Source of the DNA: Truepera sp965215315
GTDB taxonomy: Bacteria > Deinococcota > Deinococci > Deinococcales > Trueperaceae
Length of the DNA: 64,000 nt
Reading direction: 5' to 3'
Assembly: GCA_965215315.1 (NCBI GenBank)
Contig: CBDCDB010000008.1
Coordinates: 186,001-250,000, forward strand
Both the position numbers and the translations under genes were made by a program. This document shows, piece by piece, positions 35,363 through 44,839 of the stretch. The notes under the pieces were generated by a model. The model searched no databases. It was not told where the DNA came from and saw only the letters and a list, made by a program, of their open reading frames with translations. The first letter of the stretch is position 1. Every line of letters begins with the position of its first letter.

Positions 35363-35530
35363 GCTGTTGCTGTATATGTTCTAGCTCATTTATAGACGAT
35401 AGATTCAGAATTTCTCAAAGCACCGTAAGCAGGAACGTCGCCAAGTCTATAAGCAACGTGAGAGACGAATACCCGCAGCGTTGAAGCCGAGAAGATCGGG
35501 TCACCACGGGTAATCTGCGATGTGTCTAAT

Positions 35531-36567
35531 ACCGCAAGGGCAAGTTTACACGCGCATTACATCCTGGGTCTTCTTTCCGGCAGCAAGAGCGTAACCGACA
35601 TGGCTGAACGCGGCTTGTTGCCGTTTGGCAAGCAGTACGCCTGCAAGCTTCTAGCGCAGAATCCAAACCTCACCAAGACGTTCTGACATGCTGTTTAGCC
35701 GACGCACCCCAGGGCGCTTACCTCGCCGTTGATCTGCTCAAGGTCAAACACCAAGGTGAACGTATCGAGGGGGTCGGACGCTGTTATGACAACAGCAAGG
35801 GGGTGATGTGGGGTCACACGTTAGTGAGTAGTGGGCTGGTCCAGTTAGGCGAAGACCCTTATCTACTACGCTGTGATCCGTTTCCCGACGAGCTGATGAG
35901 TACTGAGCGCTACCCCAGACTCACGGCTACCGAGGCGATGCTCACGGTGGCTGGCGACGTCGTAAGCGCTGGCGTAAAGGTCAAGGCGTTGCTGGTCGAT
36001 GCCGAGTTCACGACTCGACTGGGATTACGCTCCTTGAAGCAGCTACCGCTAGCTTTTGTTGGTCGCTTCAGAAGTAACGCCAAAGTGATGTTCGAAGCCC
36101 AAAAGGTGCGCGTCAACGATTTGGCTAAACGCTTCATGCCCGGCAAAGCGCGCTGGTATCCAAAACTCAGACGCTATATCAAACGCCTCGAGGTCGTCCT
36201 AGCCGAAGTTGGCACTGTGGAGTTGCTGATTGTCTGGAAAGCTCAAGGGTTCGGCTGGCACCTCACCACCTTGATCAGTACCCTTAAAGCCGGCGTTCAG
36301 GAAGTCTTTCAGGCTTGGTCAGCGCGTTGGAGCCTGGAAGTCAGTCACAGGCTCCGAAAACAATCCTTGGCGTTGGGCGCGTGTCAGTGCCTGACCTATG
36401 CAGCTCATTTGCAACATGCCGAGCTGGTCAACCGGGCCTTCGGGCTGATGCGTCTAGAACGGCAACGAACATCTTATCTAACGTGGAAGTCGGCTCAGCA
36501 GCGCGCCGCTGAAACCCTGAGAAACGCCTTGCTGACCGAAGGTTTTCGTATGGTCGCCTGGAATTAA
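35531..36567 (+). pseudogene. DDE transposase remnant, IS4-like
   Basis: A frame from about 35531 to 35687 (with HYILGLLSGSKSVTDMAERG) ends in a stop. A second frame picks up at about 35725 (YLAVDLLKVKHQGERIEGVG) and runs to 36567. Its later part has LLVDAEFTTRLGLRSLKQL and WSLEVSHRLRKQS, which fit a DDE transposase of the IS4 kind, with the first Asp in AVDLLK. Only the second frame is long, so the gene is broken. The family assignment within DDE transposases is uncertain. Confidence 0.6.
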
Positions 36568-36971
36568 CCCTTCAGTACGCGGTTTCTCAATTTGGCGACA
36601 TTCCTGGTAAATACCCGTTCATGCATATTGTAATAGCCAACTATTATGTTTACTTCGTACCTCATAAAAGCAAGTGAATAGTTTTCCCAAACCTCGTCTA
36701 TAAGGTTCAGGTCCGACTTGATTTCCTCAGCCGTAACTTTGTCGTACAAAACCAATATGGCATTTGCTTGGTCGCACCACCCTGCATCAGAAAGTGTTCT
36801 ACCTAGCCACTTGACTGCATCATGTTTTTGCTGTGAATACGGAGGGTTGAGAAAAATAAGACCCAATTCGACATATCCAAGAAAAGCTTCATGACTAAAA
36901 TACTTGCCCCCTTGGCTCAATCTTAAATCTTCTTGGAAATGTTCTCTTATCCAATTGTGTACAGCCCACAT
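36564..36971 (-). CDS. Small protein with methyltransferase motif NPPYS, possibly truncated
   Basis: The 135-residue protein contains LGLIFLNPPYSQQKHDAVKW, where NPPY is the catalytic motif IV of N6-adenine DNA methyltransferases. The S-adenosylmethionine-binding motif usually found before it is not recognisable, so it may be a truncated phage-type Dam methyltransferase or another protein. It is clearly AT-rich compared with its surroundings and is trapped between two transposase genes. Its stop overlaps the IS4-like frame. TAGAAT lies eight bases before the ATG. Confidence 0.5.
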   Translation of the reverse strand: MWAVHNWIREHFQEDLRLSQGGKYFSHEAFLGYVELGLIFLNPPYSQQKHDAVKWLGRTLSDAGWCDQANAILVLYDKVTAEEIKSDLNLIDEVWENYSLAFMRYEVNIIVGYYNMHERVFTRNVAKLRNRVLKG

Positions 36972-37039
36972 AACGAGATATTCTAGAGTTTTTGAGACAT
37001 TGGTCTTAATTGCATTTCCCGTTTGGCTCTATGTAGATT

Positions 37040-37977
37040 TCAAGTGATCAGAAGAAGTTCAAGAAGCGAAGGTAGCAGAGCTTTGCCTCTAGCTCTAGCG
37101 TTGTGAACAAACTCGAAGAAGCTCAGGTATAGAGGCAGTTTTTCTTGCGATATACCTTGGTGTGGACGTAGCCACGACCTGAGTAAAGACCAGAAGCCTT
37201 CAATAGTGTTGACGTGAACTTCACAGAAGCCGTCGCCATCATCGTCACGGGCGTATTCTCCAGTTGAATGATTGACACGTTTATGTAGATAGCCCCAGCT
37301 TTCTAGCCGGTTGTAGATGTTGTATTCGTCGGTATAGAGCTGGCTGCCCCGCTTGACCAACTCGGTGATGATAGGCTCAAGCGTCCTTTGCTGAACATTC
37401 TCCAGCATTCTAATGATGACCTTGCCACCGCGCTCGATCATGCCTGAGACGGGTGGCTTTTCACTCTCAAGCGTACCGCGCCCTCGCTTTTTCAAACGAC
37501 GACATCTACCCCGTCGCCTTTTAGCTCTGAGAGCTTTGGGGTTGCCCTTATGCCCAGCCACAACATAAAGTTCATCAAACTCGACTTCACCAGCTAGCTC
37601 GACAGCCCTTTTTTTGCCTCGACACCTGCGCGAAGCTGTTCGGTCATCTTCTGTACGTCGTTCTGGTTTAGTCCTAGCTCAGCCGCAATCTGGCGGTTTG
37701 AGAGGTTTAAGCCCGTTAGGTACAGGCAAAGTATCCACACTTCTAGGGCTTGATGATGCCCTTCAAACACCGTATTTGTCAGATCATCAAAGTGCCCGCA
37801 ACACTCGCCTTGACAAACGTAGCGCCGCCGCGCCTTTTGCGTATTGTGATAGCCAGTTCGCTTTACCTGAGAACTACCACAGTTAGGGCAACACACCTTA
37901 CCCTCAGACCAACGTAGTTCTCTTAGCTTTTCGTAGCATTTCTCATCATCTAGCAAATCCTGCAAGTACAAACCCAT
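37040..37977 (-). CDS. IS1595-family transposase in two frames joined at an A7 run
   Basis: The first frame (37977 to 37594) carries an N-terminal zinc ribbon (CCPNCGSSQ, then further Cys) and a helix-turn-helix (SNRQIAAELGLNQ). The second frame gives the catalytic domain: first Asp in EFDELYVV, second in LYTDEYNIY, Glu in NTIEGFWSLLR. On the coding strand a run of seven A (37609-37615) lies at the junction. One extra A, or a -1 shift, joins the parts without a gap as EAKKRAVELAGEVEF. The terminal repeats of the element were not resolved; its 5' side abuts the IS701 target. Confidence 0.75.
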
Positions 37978-37994
37978 ACTTCACGCTAGTATTA

Positions 37995-38920
37995 TAGCAT
38001 CTAACAGCCAAGAAGCTACAATGAAGGCATGGGAGCGCCTTACAGTAGAGACTTACGCTTAGGCGTGTTAGCGGCTTTGGATGAAGGGCTGAGCAAGACG
38101 GAGGTACATCGGCAGTTCAAGATCAGCCGGAGCACGGTAGACGATTGGCTTAAACTGCGAGCAGAAACAGGCAAGGTAACGGCAAACACAGACTACTATC
38201 GCGGGCGTCCTGCGGTACTAGGCAACACCGCAGAGGTGCGGGCTTTTACCGCAGCGCAGCAGCACCGCGCACTTACAGAGATGGCGGCAGCGTGGCAACA
38301 AGAGCAAGGCGCAAGGCTGAGTACGATGGCGTTTTCTAGAGCACTTAAGCGACTTGGCTATACGCGTAAAAGAAGAGCTATCTCTACCGGGAGCGCTCAC
38401 CAGCAGCACGGCAAGCCTTCGAGCAGGAGCTAAGCACACTAGACCCGGAGAAGTGCGTGTATATCGATGAAGCTGGCGTTGAGAACACGCTCGACTATAG
38501 CTACGGCTGGAGCCTCAGTACACGCTGCAGTGCTGAGAAGCTGGGACATTTTACCCAGCGCGTCTCGATGATTGCCGCCTGGTGTCAGGGTAAGGTCTTG
38601 GCACCGATGACCTTCACCGGTTACTGCGACGGCACGGTAGTCGAGACCTGGTTTGAGCAGGTGCTCATCCCTACGTTAAAAGCTGGGCAGGTCGTTATTC
38701 TTGATAACGCCTCATTTCACCGTCAAGCAACCCTGCAAAAGTTACTCGAGCCGCTCGGTTGCCGTCTACTCGCCCTACCGCCTTATTCTCCTGACCTCAA
38801 CCTCATCGAGCCGCTATGGAACCAGATTAAAGCCCTTATTAAACATCATCCTGACCTAGACCGTGCTTTCCATGACAAGGTAAATGACGCTTTTTGTAGC
38901 CTCTAAACCGTTAGATGCTA
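37995..38920. mobile_element. IS630-family insertion sequence nested in the IS701 left end
   Basis: The 926-base element has perfect 11-base inverted ends TAGCATCTAAC and GTTAGATGCTA. It is flanked by TA at 37993-37994 and 38921-38922, the TA duplication typical of IS630/Tc1-type elements. It lies five bases inside the left terminal repeat of the IS701 element and so postdates it. Confidence 0.88.
38029..38906 (+). CDS. IS630-family transposase in two frames
   Basis: The first frame (38029-38433) encodes the helix-turn-helix part (GLSKTEVHRQFKISRSTVDDW). The second (open as SYLYRERSPAARQAF before its first ATG at 38457) encodes the DDE part with YIDEAGVENT, ILDNASFHRQ and SPDLNLIEPLWNQIK. 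The join lies near 38370 at AAAAGAAGAGC and needs a -1 shift. IS630 members commonly split their transposase this way, so it may be active by programmed frameshifting. A simple frameshift mutation is also possible. Confidence 0.8.
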
Positions 38921-39107
38921 TACAGCCGCAGTTATCTAGCATAGCGCTGTTCTCGCCGACGGTAATGACATTGCCGTGCCCTAAACTGATGGCGTCGTCG
39001 CCACACCGACCAAGCTAATACGAACGCTCGCCGAACTATCCGCTGTAGTGCCAGACCGAATAACCGACGAACTTCAGGAACCGTTAGGGCGATGAGCTGG
39101 GCAGTGG

Positions 39108-40289
39108 CTACTGAGCCCCTTTTTTCTCACTCGCCTGTATCGTTACCAGAAATGCATGGGCTAGTAGAGCAAGGGTGATATGCCGATACCAACCCGTCCA
39201 TGAACGCACTTCGTACTGGTCGAGACCCACTTCGCCCTTAGCAGTTTTGAAACCGACTTCAATGGCCCAGCGAGCCCCTGCTACTTGCACCACGCTTTCT
39301 AGAGACGTTGTTTGAGGTGCGAACACCGTGAAATAGGCAAGGTCAGTCGGGTCGTCCAAACTCCGCCTCGCTAGTATCCAGCGCTCGAACCCTTTTCCGA
39401 CCACGGGGCCTAAACCCACTGCCGAGCCCTCTGCTGTCAACGCCGAGATACTGATCCACGCCCATTCGAACAGCCGTTCTCCTTTACTGCCTAAACCTGC
39501 GCTCAGCCGTTGCCAATTGGCTTCATCAAACTTGCCTATAATGTCTTTGACCTGCTGCTGTTGTGGCCCTTGGTGACTCCATGTCCAGACATGGAAGTTC
39601 GAAGCAACCGCAAATACATGCGGCTGTTTCTTCTCTTCGAGCCATGAACGCACACCGTAACCAGAATAGGCCGCATCTCCGGTGACCCAAGCGGCTTTTA
39701 CACCCCCCTCGAAAGCACGTTGCAGCATCGTCTTAGCTAACTCAGGTTTGGTCGCCAGGGCTACTTCATCAGGGATGTGCGCTTCACGGCGGCGCGGCAG
39801 ATCACCGACCCAGTCCTTGGGTAAGAATAGTTCCCGGTCGATGAAAGCCGTTCCGTGGGGTGTTGCGTAGGCCAAGAACCCGCCTACCTGACAGTTTTCA
39901 ACGCGTCCGGCGGTGCCGCTGTACTGACGTTTGACTCCTGCGGACTTGTTGCCTTGTTTCAAAAAGCCGGTTTCATCGACCACCAATACCGCTTGCTCAT
40001 CGCCTAAACTACCTAAAACATAGCTGCACAGTTCGTCTCTGACAGCGCCGGCGTCCCACAAGGCGGTCGAGAGCAGCCGCTGCATGCCATCGGGCGTCGT
40101 TTCACCTGAACACTCAGCCAGCTGCCAGCTATTCTTGCGCTCGACTGGGCTCAGTAAGGCTTGCAGATACGCTCTAACACGCCGCCGCTGCTCGGAACGT
40201 CCGAAGTGCCCTGAGATGCGACTATGGAGATTATCGAGTTCAGCTGTCCAGGTCCTGAGATTGGGAGGGGTGCCGTTGGAAAAAGTCAT
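39108..40289 (-). CDS. IS701-family transposase
   Basis: This uninterrupted 393-residue DDE transposase has VLVVDETGFLKQGNKSAGV with the first Asp, a second Asp in AAWVTGDAAYSG and the Glu in WAIEVGFKTAKGEVGLDQYEVRSW, all typical of IS701. The gene looks intact. The element's left terminal repeat is split by the IS630 insertion, so mobility is probably lost or reduced. Confidence 0.9.
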   Translation of the reverse strand: MTFSNGTPPNLRTWTAELDNLHSRISGHFGRSEQRRRVRAYLQALLSPVERKNSWQLAECSGETTPDGMQRLLSTALWDAGAVRDELCSYVLGSLGDEQAVLVVDETGFLKQGNKSAGVKRQYSGTAGRVENCQVGGFLAYATPHGTAFIDRELFLPKDWVGDLPRRREAHIPDEVALATKPELAKTMLQRAFEGGVKAAWVTGDAAYSGYGVRSWLEEKKQPHVFAVASNFHVWTWSHQGPQQQQVKDIIGKFDEANWQRLSAGLGSKGERLFEWAWISISALTAEGSAVGLGPVVGKGFERWILARRSLDDPTDLAYFTVFAPQTTSLESVVQVAGARWAIEVGFKTAKGEVGLDQYEVRSWTGWYRHITLALLAHAFLVTIQASEKKGAQ

Positions 40290-40325
40290 GGCTCAACTTA
40301 CCTCTGCTTAACTGCGACTGTAATA

Positions 40326-41150
40326 CTAGCTCTAAGTGAATGAAATGTTTTTACTTGGGCGACGTGCAGCGTGAGATAGCCGACCAGAACACTAAAGCTC
40401 GTTTCGATGCGTTTACGAATGCGGTTAAGTGTTTTGTTCCAACGATCGGGTCTGGTCATATTCTTGCGTTGGGGGGTAATAATCTGTTCATGACCTAGAT
40501 AGGCTTTATGACCGATGATAGGCTCGGTCATAGCTTCGGTGAGTTCAGGGACAAGCGCAGCTTCATGATGGTGAGCCGAGGCAAAGCTCCAGCGTTCAAA
40601 AAGACCTTGTTTGTTGACCGCGTGAAGTTCGAAACCGTACACCAGAAACCGTACACCATGTACCAGGGTCACTAGACCCGCCCTAGTGGGCGTACTGTCC
40701 CATGGTTGAAAAGCCCTTGCTTGCCGCCAGACACTTGCAAGTCTCAGCCCGTTTACCTTTGGCAATCGGCAACGGCTTGGCGTCAACGACTTTGAGTTCG
40801 GCCTCCGGTAAAGCTCTGACCAGCTCGAGCGCCAAAGCCGCCCATAACTTTTCGGCATTGCGTACTACCCGGTGATAACGGCTATACTCCGGCAGTCTTG
40901 GAAACAATGTTCGGTAACGCTGAGTGACCAACCAGTACCATACCGATTCATAAGGCTGTGCAACCAGTTCTCCCACAAGGGCTACTGTGAACAGTTCGCT
41001 GTAACTTGCTACTTGCGTGCGCTGTTTAGGTAAGGCAAACTGTGTCTCGTTTTCTTTAAGCCAATCGTCAACCAGCACGTACACGCGTAAAAATAGCTCG
41101 TCTAAGGTATGTTGATAGCGGGGATGTTGGGTCATAGATAACCTCACCAT
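40326..41150 (-). pseudogene. IS982-family transposase, second copy, frameshifted and cut
   Basis: From 41150 the frame gives SYSELFTVALVGELVAQPY and LKVVDAKPLPIAKGKR, like the copy at 22940. Around 40750 the frame changes, and VYGFELHAVNKQGL and later TFHSLRAS follow in another frame. The IS701 element is inserted right after that last segment. Beyond the IS701 left junction only about eight further bases (GCGTGAAG) fit the missing C-terminus before the IS1595 gene starts. It belongs to the same family as the first copy but is clearly divergent from it. Confidence 0.75.
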
Positions 41151-41372
41151 CCCCTTTCTTTTGATCTAAATTAAGTAGCAAACGGGGTGATTAGTTTTAA
41201 CTATCTTGAAGCCCCAGAACCGTCGTTTTTTCCGTGCCACAAAGCTTTTGTAACGCTTTTCTGATTTAACGTAAATTGATACGACCACTTATGAGTATTG
41301 ATTAGAAGATGATATCTCCTGCTAAGGGCACCTTTTCTTCGTCAAGGAAACTGACCGGATAAGGTAGCCGTG

Positions 41373-41540
41373 TTCCGGTTCGCAGAGCGAGAGGTCAATT
41401 ACCGTGTCACGCGGATGTACCGAGTGCTAGGTGTTTCCCCTAGCGGCTACTATGCTTGGCGTCAATGTGTTCCACCTCAACGAGCGCGGCGAGACACTGA
41501 ACTACTGGAGCGGATTAAGGTTATCTTAGCATTTGCATAG
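41373..41540 (+). pseudogene. IS3-family OrfB fragment
   Basis: An open stretch without start reads FRFAEREVNYRV and then MYRVLGVSPSGYYAWRQ, followed by LLERIKVIL before a stop. This matches the N-terminal part of IS3-family transposase OrfB (IS150/IS51 side). The catalytic domain is absent, so it is a short relic. The remaining bases of 41151-41744 hold no other gene that I can see apart from the repeat at 41555. Confidence 0.65.
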
Positions 41541-41554
41541 GAGATTGACGCAAG

Positions 41555-41690
41555 TATAGCAGGTATCAGCTGGTTTGAGACGCTCTGGGAAAATGATTGT
41601 CGTTCCTGCGGAGGACTTCGTACACTAGCACGTACCCCTAAGAGATGATAGCTACGAGCTTCGCGTTCAGTAGGTGTGATAATTGCTATA
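41555..41690 (+). repeat. Dispersed repeat, copy A
   Basis: Two blocks are shared with 59265-59380 on the other strand. One is 25 identical bases starting TATAGCAGGTATCAGC (41555-41579). The other is a 65-base block (41626-41690) with eight differences and no gaps. The spacer between them differs completely (46 bases here, 26 there). An IS630 element is inserted at the TA that ends this copy. It matches no family I know. Confidence 0.75.
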
Positions 41691-42882
41691 CTACATTGTC
41701 AGCGAAGAGTTGACCCATAGCAACACAGTGTCTAAAGTAAGCGAATGAAAAAGCGCTATGGAATCAAGCTGAGTAAAATACAAAGGCAAGAGCTCGAACG
41801 GCTAACAAAAGCGGGAGCGTGCCGGGTGAGGGTGTACAAACGGGCTAGGGCACTGTTACTGGCGGATGCCGGGGTAAGTGACGCCGAGATTCTCAAGCAA
41901 GCAGATATCAGTTTGGCAACGCTCAAGAGGATCCGCAAACGTTTTTGCGAAAGCCAGAGTAACGTCCAAGAGGTAGTAGCGGACAAGCCCAAACCAGGAC
42001 GCCCAAGTCGCTTTAGTGGTGAACAGCGAGCGAAGATTACCGCTTTAGCATGTAGTGAGGCTCCTGAAGGCAGAAGCAGATGGACACTGAGACTGTTAGC
42101 GGATAAAGCTGTCGAGCTGGGCTTGGTTGAGACTGTTTCGCATGAGGGGGTCAGCGAGATACTGAAAAAAACGAGCTCAAACCCCACCTAAAGCGGTGTT
42201 GGTGTTTGGGCAAGCTCACCTCTGCGTTCATTTGGCAAATGGAGCGGGTGCTTGATACTTACGCTCAGCCTTATGACCCCGACTATCCGGTACTTTGTTT
42301 TGATGAACGACCTTGTTATCTGATTGAACAGACCTTACAACCTGTAGCGATGAAAGCAGGCCAGGTCAAACGCGAGGACTACCATTATAAAGTCACGGCA
42401 AGTTGTTCAGTGCTCTTAGCGGTCGAGCCGCTTACCGGCAGGCGTTGGACTAGGCTCTATGACCACCGCCGACGGCAGGAATACACCGACTTTATGCAGT
42501 ACTTAACGCAACAGTTCCCTCAAGCGCAGAAAATCAGGCTGGTGCAGGATAATCTCAACACCCATAACCCAGGCTCGTTTTATGCTGCTCTAGCACCGCA
42601 AGCTGCCTTCGAACTTGCCCAGCAGTTTGAGATGATTCATACCCCTAAGCACGCTTCTTGGCTTAACATGGCTGAACTTGAATTCTCCGCTTTAAGCAAA
42701 CAGTGCCTAGACCGGCGCATTGCTCAACGTGACCGCCTTGAAACTGAACTTAACGCTTGGCAAACAGAGCGCAATCAAGCCCAAGTTAAGCTCAACTGGC
42801 AATTCTCCAAAGAAGCGGCTAGACACACCTTCAAACGTGCCTATACAGAGGTGAAGGTGTCAGTACCTCGCTGACAGTGTAA
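41691..42882. mobile_element. IS630-family insertion sequence, second
   Basis: The 1192-base element has inverted ends CTACATTGTCAGCGAAG and TTACACTGTCAGCGAGG (right end reverse complemented; 14 of 17 match). It is flanked by TA on each side (41689-41690 and 42883-42884). Its length is usual for IS630. Confidence 0.8.
41745..42874 (+). CDS. IS630-family transposase in two frames joined at an A7 run
   Basis: The first frame (41745-42191) holds a helix-turn-helix region (DAEILKQADISLATLKRI). The second (first ATG-type start near 42206 but open before it) holds the DDE domain with FDERPCYLIEQTL, VQDNLNTHN and a late Glu in NMAELEFSALSKQ. Seven A at 42165-42171 lie at the junction. One extra A, or a -1 shift, gives LKKNELKPHLKRCWCLGKL with no gap. 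Programmed slippage or frameshifting is plausible; simple mutation cannot be excluded. Confidence 0.8.
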
Positions 42883-42953
42883 TATTGACTGCTTGAGGCT
42901 TGGTTTACGTGCCTTCTAAACCAAAATCATCCGGCAGCTTTACCGAATTTTGC

Positions 42954-43937
42954 CTAACCCTCGAGCAACTCTGAAAGCCGTGACAGACAGCGGTAGTGTT
43001 TTTTGGCGTAGGCCGAATTTCGGTAACTAGGACTAAACAGTTCTTCTAGCGCAACCCTTCCTGACAACCGTAAACCTCTGTTTGAGTTGTACAGATTATC
43101 GATAAAATGTACAAAACGCAGCGCGTCATTCTGGTCTTGCAGGGTCTTTGCGTTTGTGACGTAAAGTGTCCCAAACTGCGCGGTGAGGCCGCCGTAACGC
43201 ACCGGGTGGACGTCGCTCAAAAGCTCGAGCAGCGCTTCCCAGGTCAGCTTTTCTTTGGGTTCTGCTGCGTCTTCACAGCGAAAACGGTGCTCGAGTTCTC
43301 CCTCTTCTAAGGGTTCCCCCAGCCGCTCCCGGTGGCGGTAGTCCGGGCCTTCGAGCGAAACAACCGTAAACCGCTCCGCCACACTCTGAATCTCGCGCTT
43401 AAAGTCGTCGGCGTTAAACCGTCCTTGCCCCTGTGCCTCGGGCGGCGTATTCGAGGTCGTCATCACCGAACCGCCCTGCGCGAACACGTGCGCCAAAAAG
43501 CTCTTGACAATCAGGGTGTTGCCGGGGTCGTCGAGTTCAAATTCGTCGATGCAGAAGAGCTGTGTATCACCCAGGTCTTTTTTTGCCGCTGCGACACCTT
43601 GCACGCCCACGACGTACACAAGGTCTTGAAACGACAGATACGCTTTCTTCTCTACGTCACAAGTGTGAAACGCAGCGGCTAACAGGTGTGTTTTACCGAC
43701 GCCGAAGCCGCCGTCTAAATAAAGCCCTTGCCCCTGCGGGGTTTCACGTTTGGTCCAGGGCCAGCTGCGTGTGCTCTTGGCAGGTTGGGCAATTTCCCTG
43801 ACAAATGTCTGCACTTTTTCGAGCGCAGCCTCTTGCGTCGGATGCTGCGGGGTGTAACCCTCGAAATTCGTCTCACCGAAGCGCGGCGGCGGCGTAAACG
43901 CGGGGAGGCTGGTTTTTGGGGGGGGTCGTAGCGGCAT
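42954..43937 (-). CDS. zapE: AFG1-like ATPase ZapE
   Basis: The 327-residue P-loop ATPase has Walker A GGFGVGKTHLL, Walker B LFCIDEFELDDPG and the arginine-rich SVAERF region found in the AFG1/ZapE family, which influences Z-ring behaviour and cell division. The N-terminus is Pro-rich. TAAACT lies nine bases before the ATG. It stands alone between the IS cluster and the aquaporin gene. Confidence 0.88.
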   Translation of the reverse strand: MPLRPPPKTSLPAFTPPPRFGETNFEGYTPQHPTQEAALEKVQTFVREIAQPAKSTRSWPWTKRETPQGQGLYLDGGFGVGKTHLLAAAFHTCDVEKKAYLSFQDLVYVVGVQGVAAAKKDLGDTQLFCIDEFELDDPGNTLIVKSFLAHVFAQGGSVMTTSNTPPEAQGQGRFNADDFKREIQSVAERFTVVSLEGPDYRHRERLGEPLEEGELEHRFRCEDAAEPKEKLTWEALLELLSDVHPVRYGGLTAQFGTLYVTNAKTLQDQNDALRFVHFIDNLYNSNRGLRLSGRVALEELFSPSYRNSAYAKKHYRCLSRLSELLEG

Positions 43938-44014
43938 CGGCTTGTAAGTTTAACACTCGGCTGGGACGCTCCAAGTTCTTTGCCTGGCTTCGTTTTTTAG
44001 ACTTGCAGCAAAGC

Positions 44015-44054
44015 AAAAGGCCGCGCACAGACGACTCTGGCTTTGTGCGCGGCC
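44015..44054 (-). terminator. Terminator of the aquaporin gene
   Basis: A perfect 11-bp stem GGCCGCGCACA with its complement and a 14-base loop is followed on the minus strand by TTTTGCTTTG. Confidence 0.75.
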
Positions 44055-44158
44055 CTGCATGACGGCTTGTGCTTGAGCGCATCCAGACTCGAGAATTATA
44101 TTCCAGGGGCTGTTTTTTACGGCTCCCTTTCGTCTCGAGACTTGGGCTTAACTTAGCC

Positions 44159-44839
44159 TTACGACTTGGGTTCAGGCGTAGTGGTCGCTTCTTGCGGTGT
44201 AGCGCTTTCGTCACTGTGCTGAAAGTTCGATACGAGCGCTGCGACGAGGCCGCCTGCCAAGGGGCCGACCAGATAGAGCCACAAGTTGCCGAAGCCGCCT
44301 GCGCCCGTAAAGCTCGAGTAAAGAATCGGGCCGATGCCAACAGCTGGGTTAAACGCGCCGCCTGAAATGCCGCCCCCTGCAAACGCCCCGACCACTACCG
44401 TAAACCCGATCGCCAGACCGTAAAACGAGTTGCCCGCCGTTGCGACCGTTGTGGCACTGTTGCAAACAACCAGGGCGAGCGCAAAGGTAAACAAAAACTC
44501 GACTAGCAGGGCGCTGACTGCGCTTACCCCGTCACCTGGGGCTGGAGCGAAAGGCTGACTGGTAATCACAGCAACGGCGAGGCAGGCGACAAACGCCCCG
44601 AGGATCTGGCTTATCCAGTAGGCAATCACGTTGCCCCAGTCAAGTTTGCCGCGCACCGCGACTGCCAGCGTCACCGCCGGGTTGTAGTGTCCGCCCGACA
44701 CGTGCCCGCCCATGTAGACCATAATCATCAGCGCCGAGCCGATAGCGAGCGGCGCGAACTGGCTTTCGCCGATGACCACCAGTCCGATAGTTAATACGAG
44801 AAAAAAGGTGCCGATAAACTCCGTCAGATAGTTTTTCAT
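44159..44839 (-). CDS. Aquaporin-family (MIP) channel
   Basis: The 226-residue protein has six membrane helices and the two half-helix motifs GGHYNPAVT and GGAFNPAVG. Residues after the second NPA are V-G, whereas water-selective AqpZ has Arg there as part of the selectivity filter. The pore is therefore probably wider or of different specificity. The C-terminal tail is hydrophilic (HSDESATPQEATTTPEPKS). GGAAAGG precedes the ATG. The substrate is not determinable. Confidence 0.88.
   Translation of the reverse strand: MKNYLTEFIGTFFLVLTIGLVVIGESQFAPLAIGSALMIMVYMGGHVSGGHYNPAVTLAVAVRGKLDWGNVIAYWISQILGAFVACLAVAVITSQPFAPAPGDGVSAVSALLVEFLFTFALALVVCNSATTVATAGNSFYGLAIGFTVVVGAFAGGGISGGAFNPAVGIGPILYSSFTGAGGFGNLWLYLVGPLAGGLVAALVSNFQHSDESATPQEATTTPEPKS

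Larger units (their letters stand above)
37990..40325. mobile_element. IS701-family insertion sequence, interrupted by an IS630 element
   Basis: The right end is at 40325 (reading inward TATTACAGTCGCAGTTAAG) and is followed by CTAG (40326-40329). The left end starts at 37990 directly after CTAG (37986-37989) and reads TATTA, then is cut by the IS630 element, then resumes at 38921 with TACAGCCGCAGTTA. Removing the IS630 element and one TA gives TATTACAGCCGCAGTTATC, which matches the right end. CTAG is the four-base duplication expected of this family (YTAR). Net length without the inner element is about 1408 bases, the family norm. It interrupts an older IS982 remnant. Confidence 0.85.

Noticed and set aside
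38921..38940. CTAG at 38936-38939 taken first as the IS701 left target duplication
   Set aside because: It lies inside the terminal repeat; the true left CTAG is at 37986-37989, outside the nested IS630 element.
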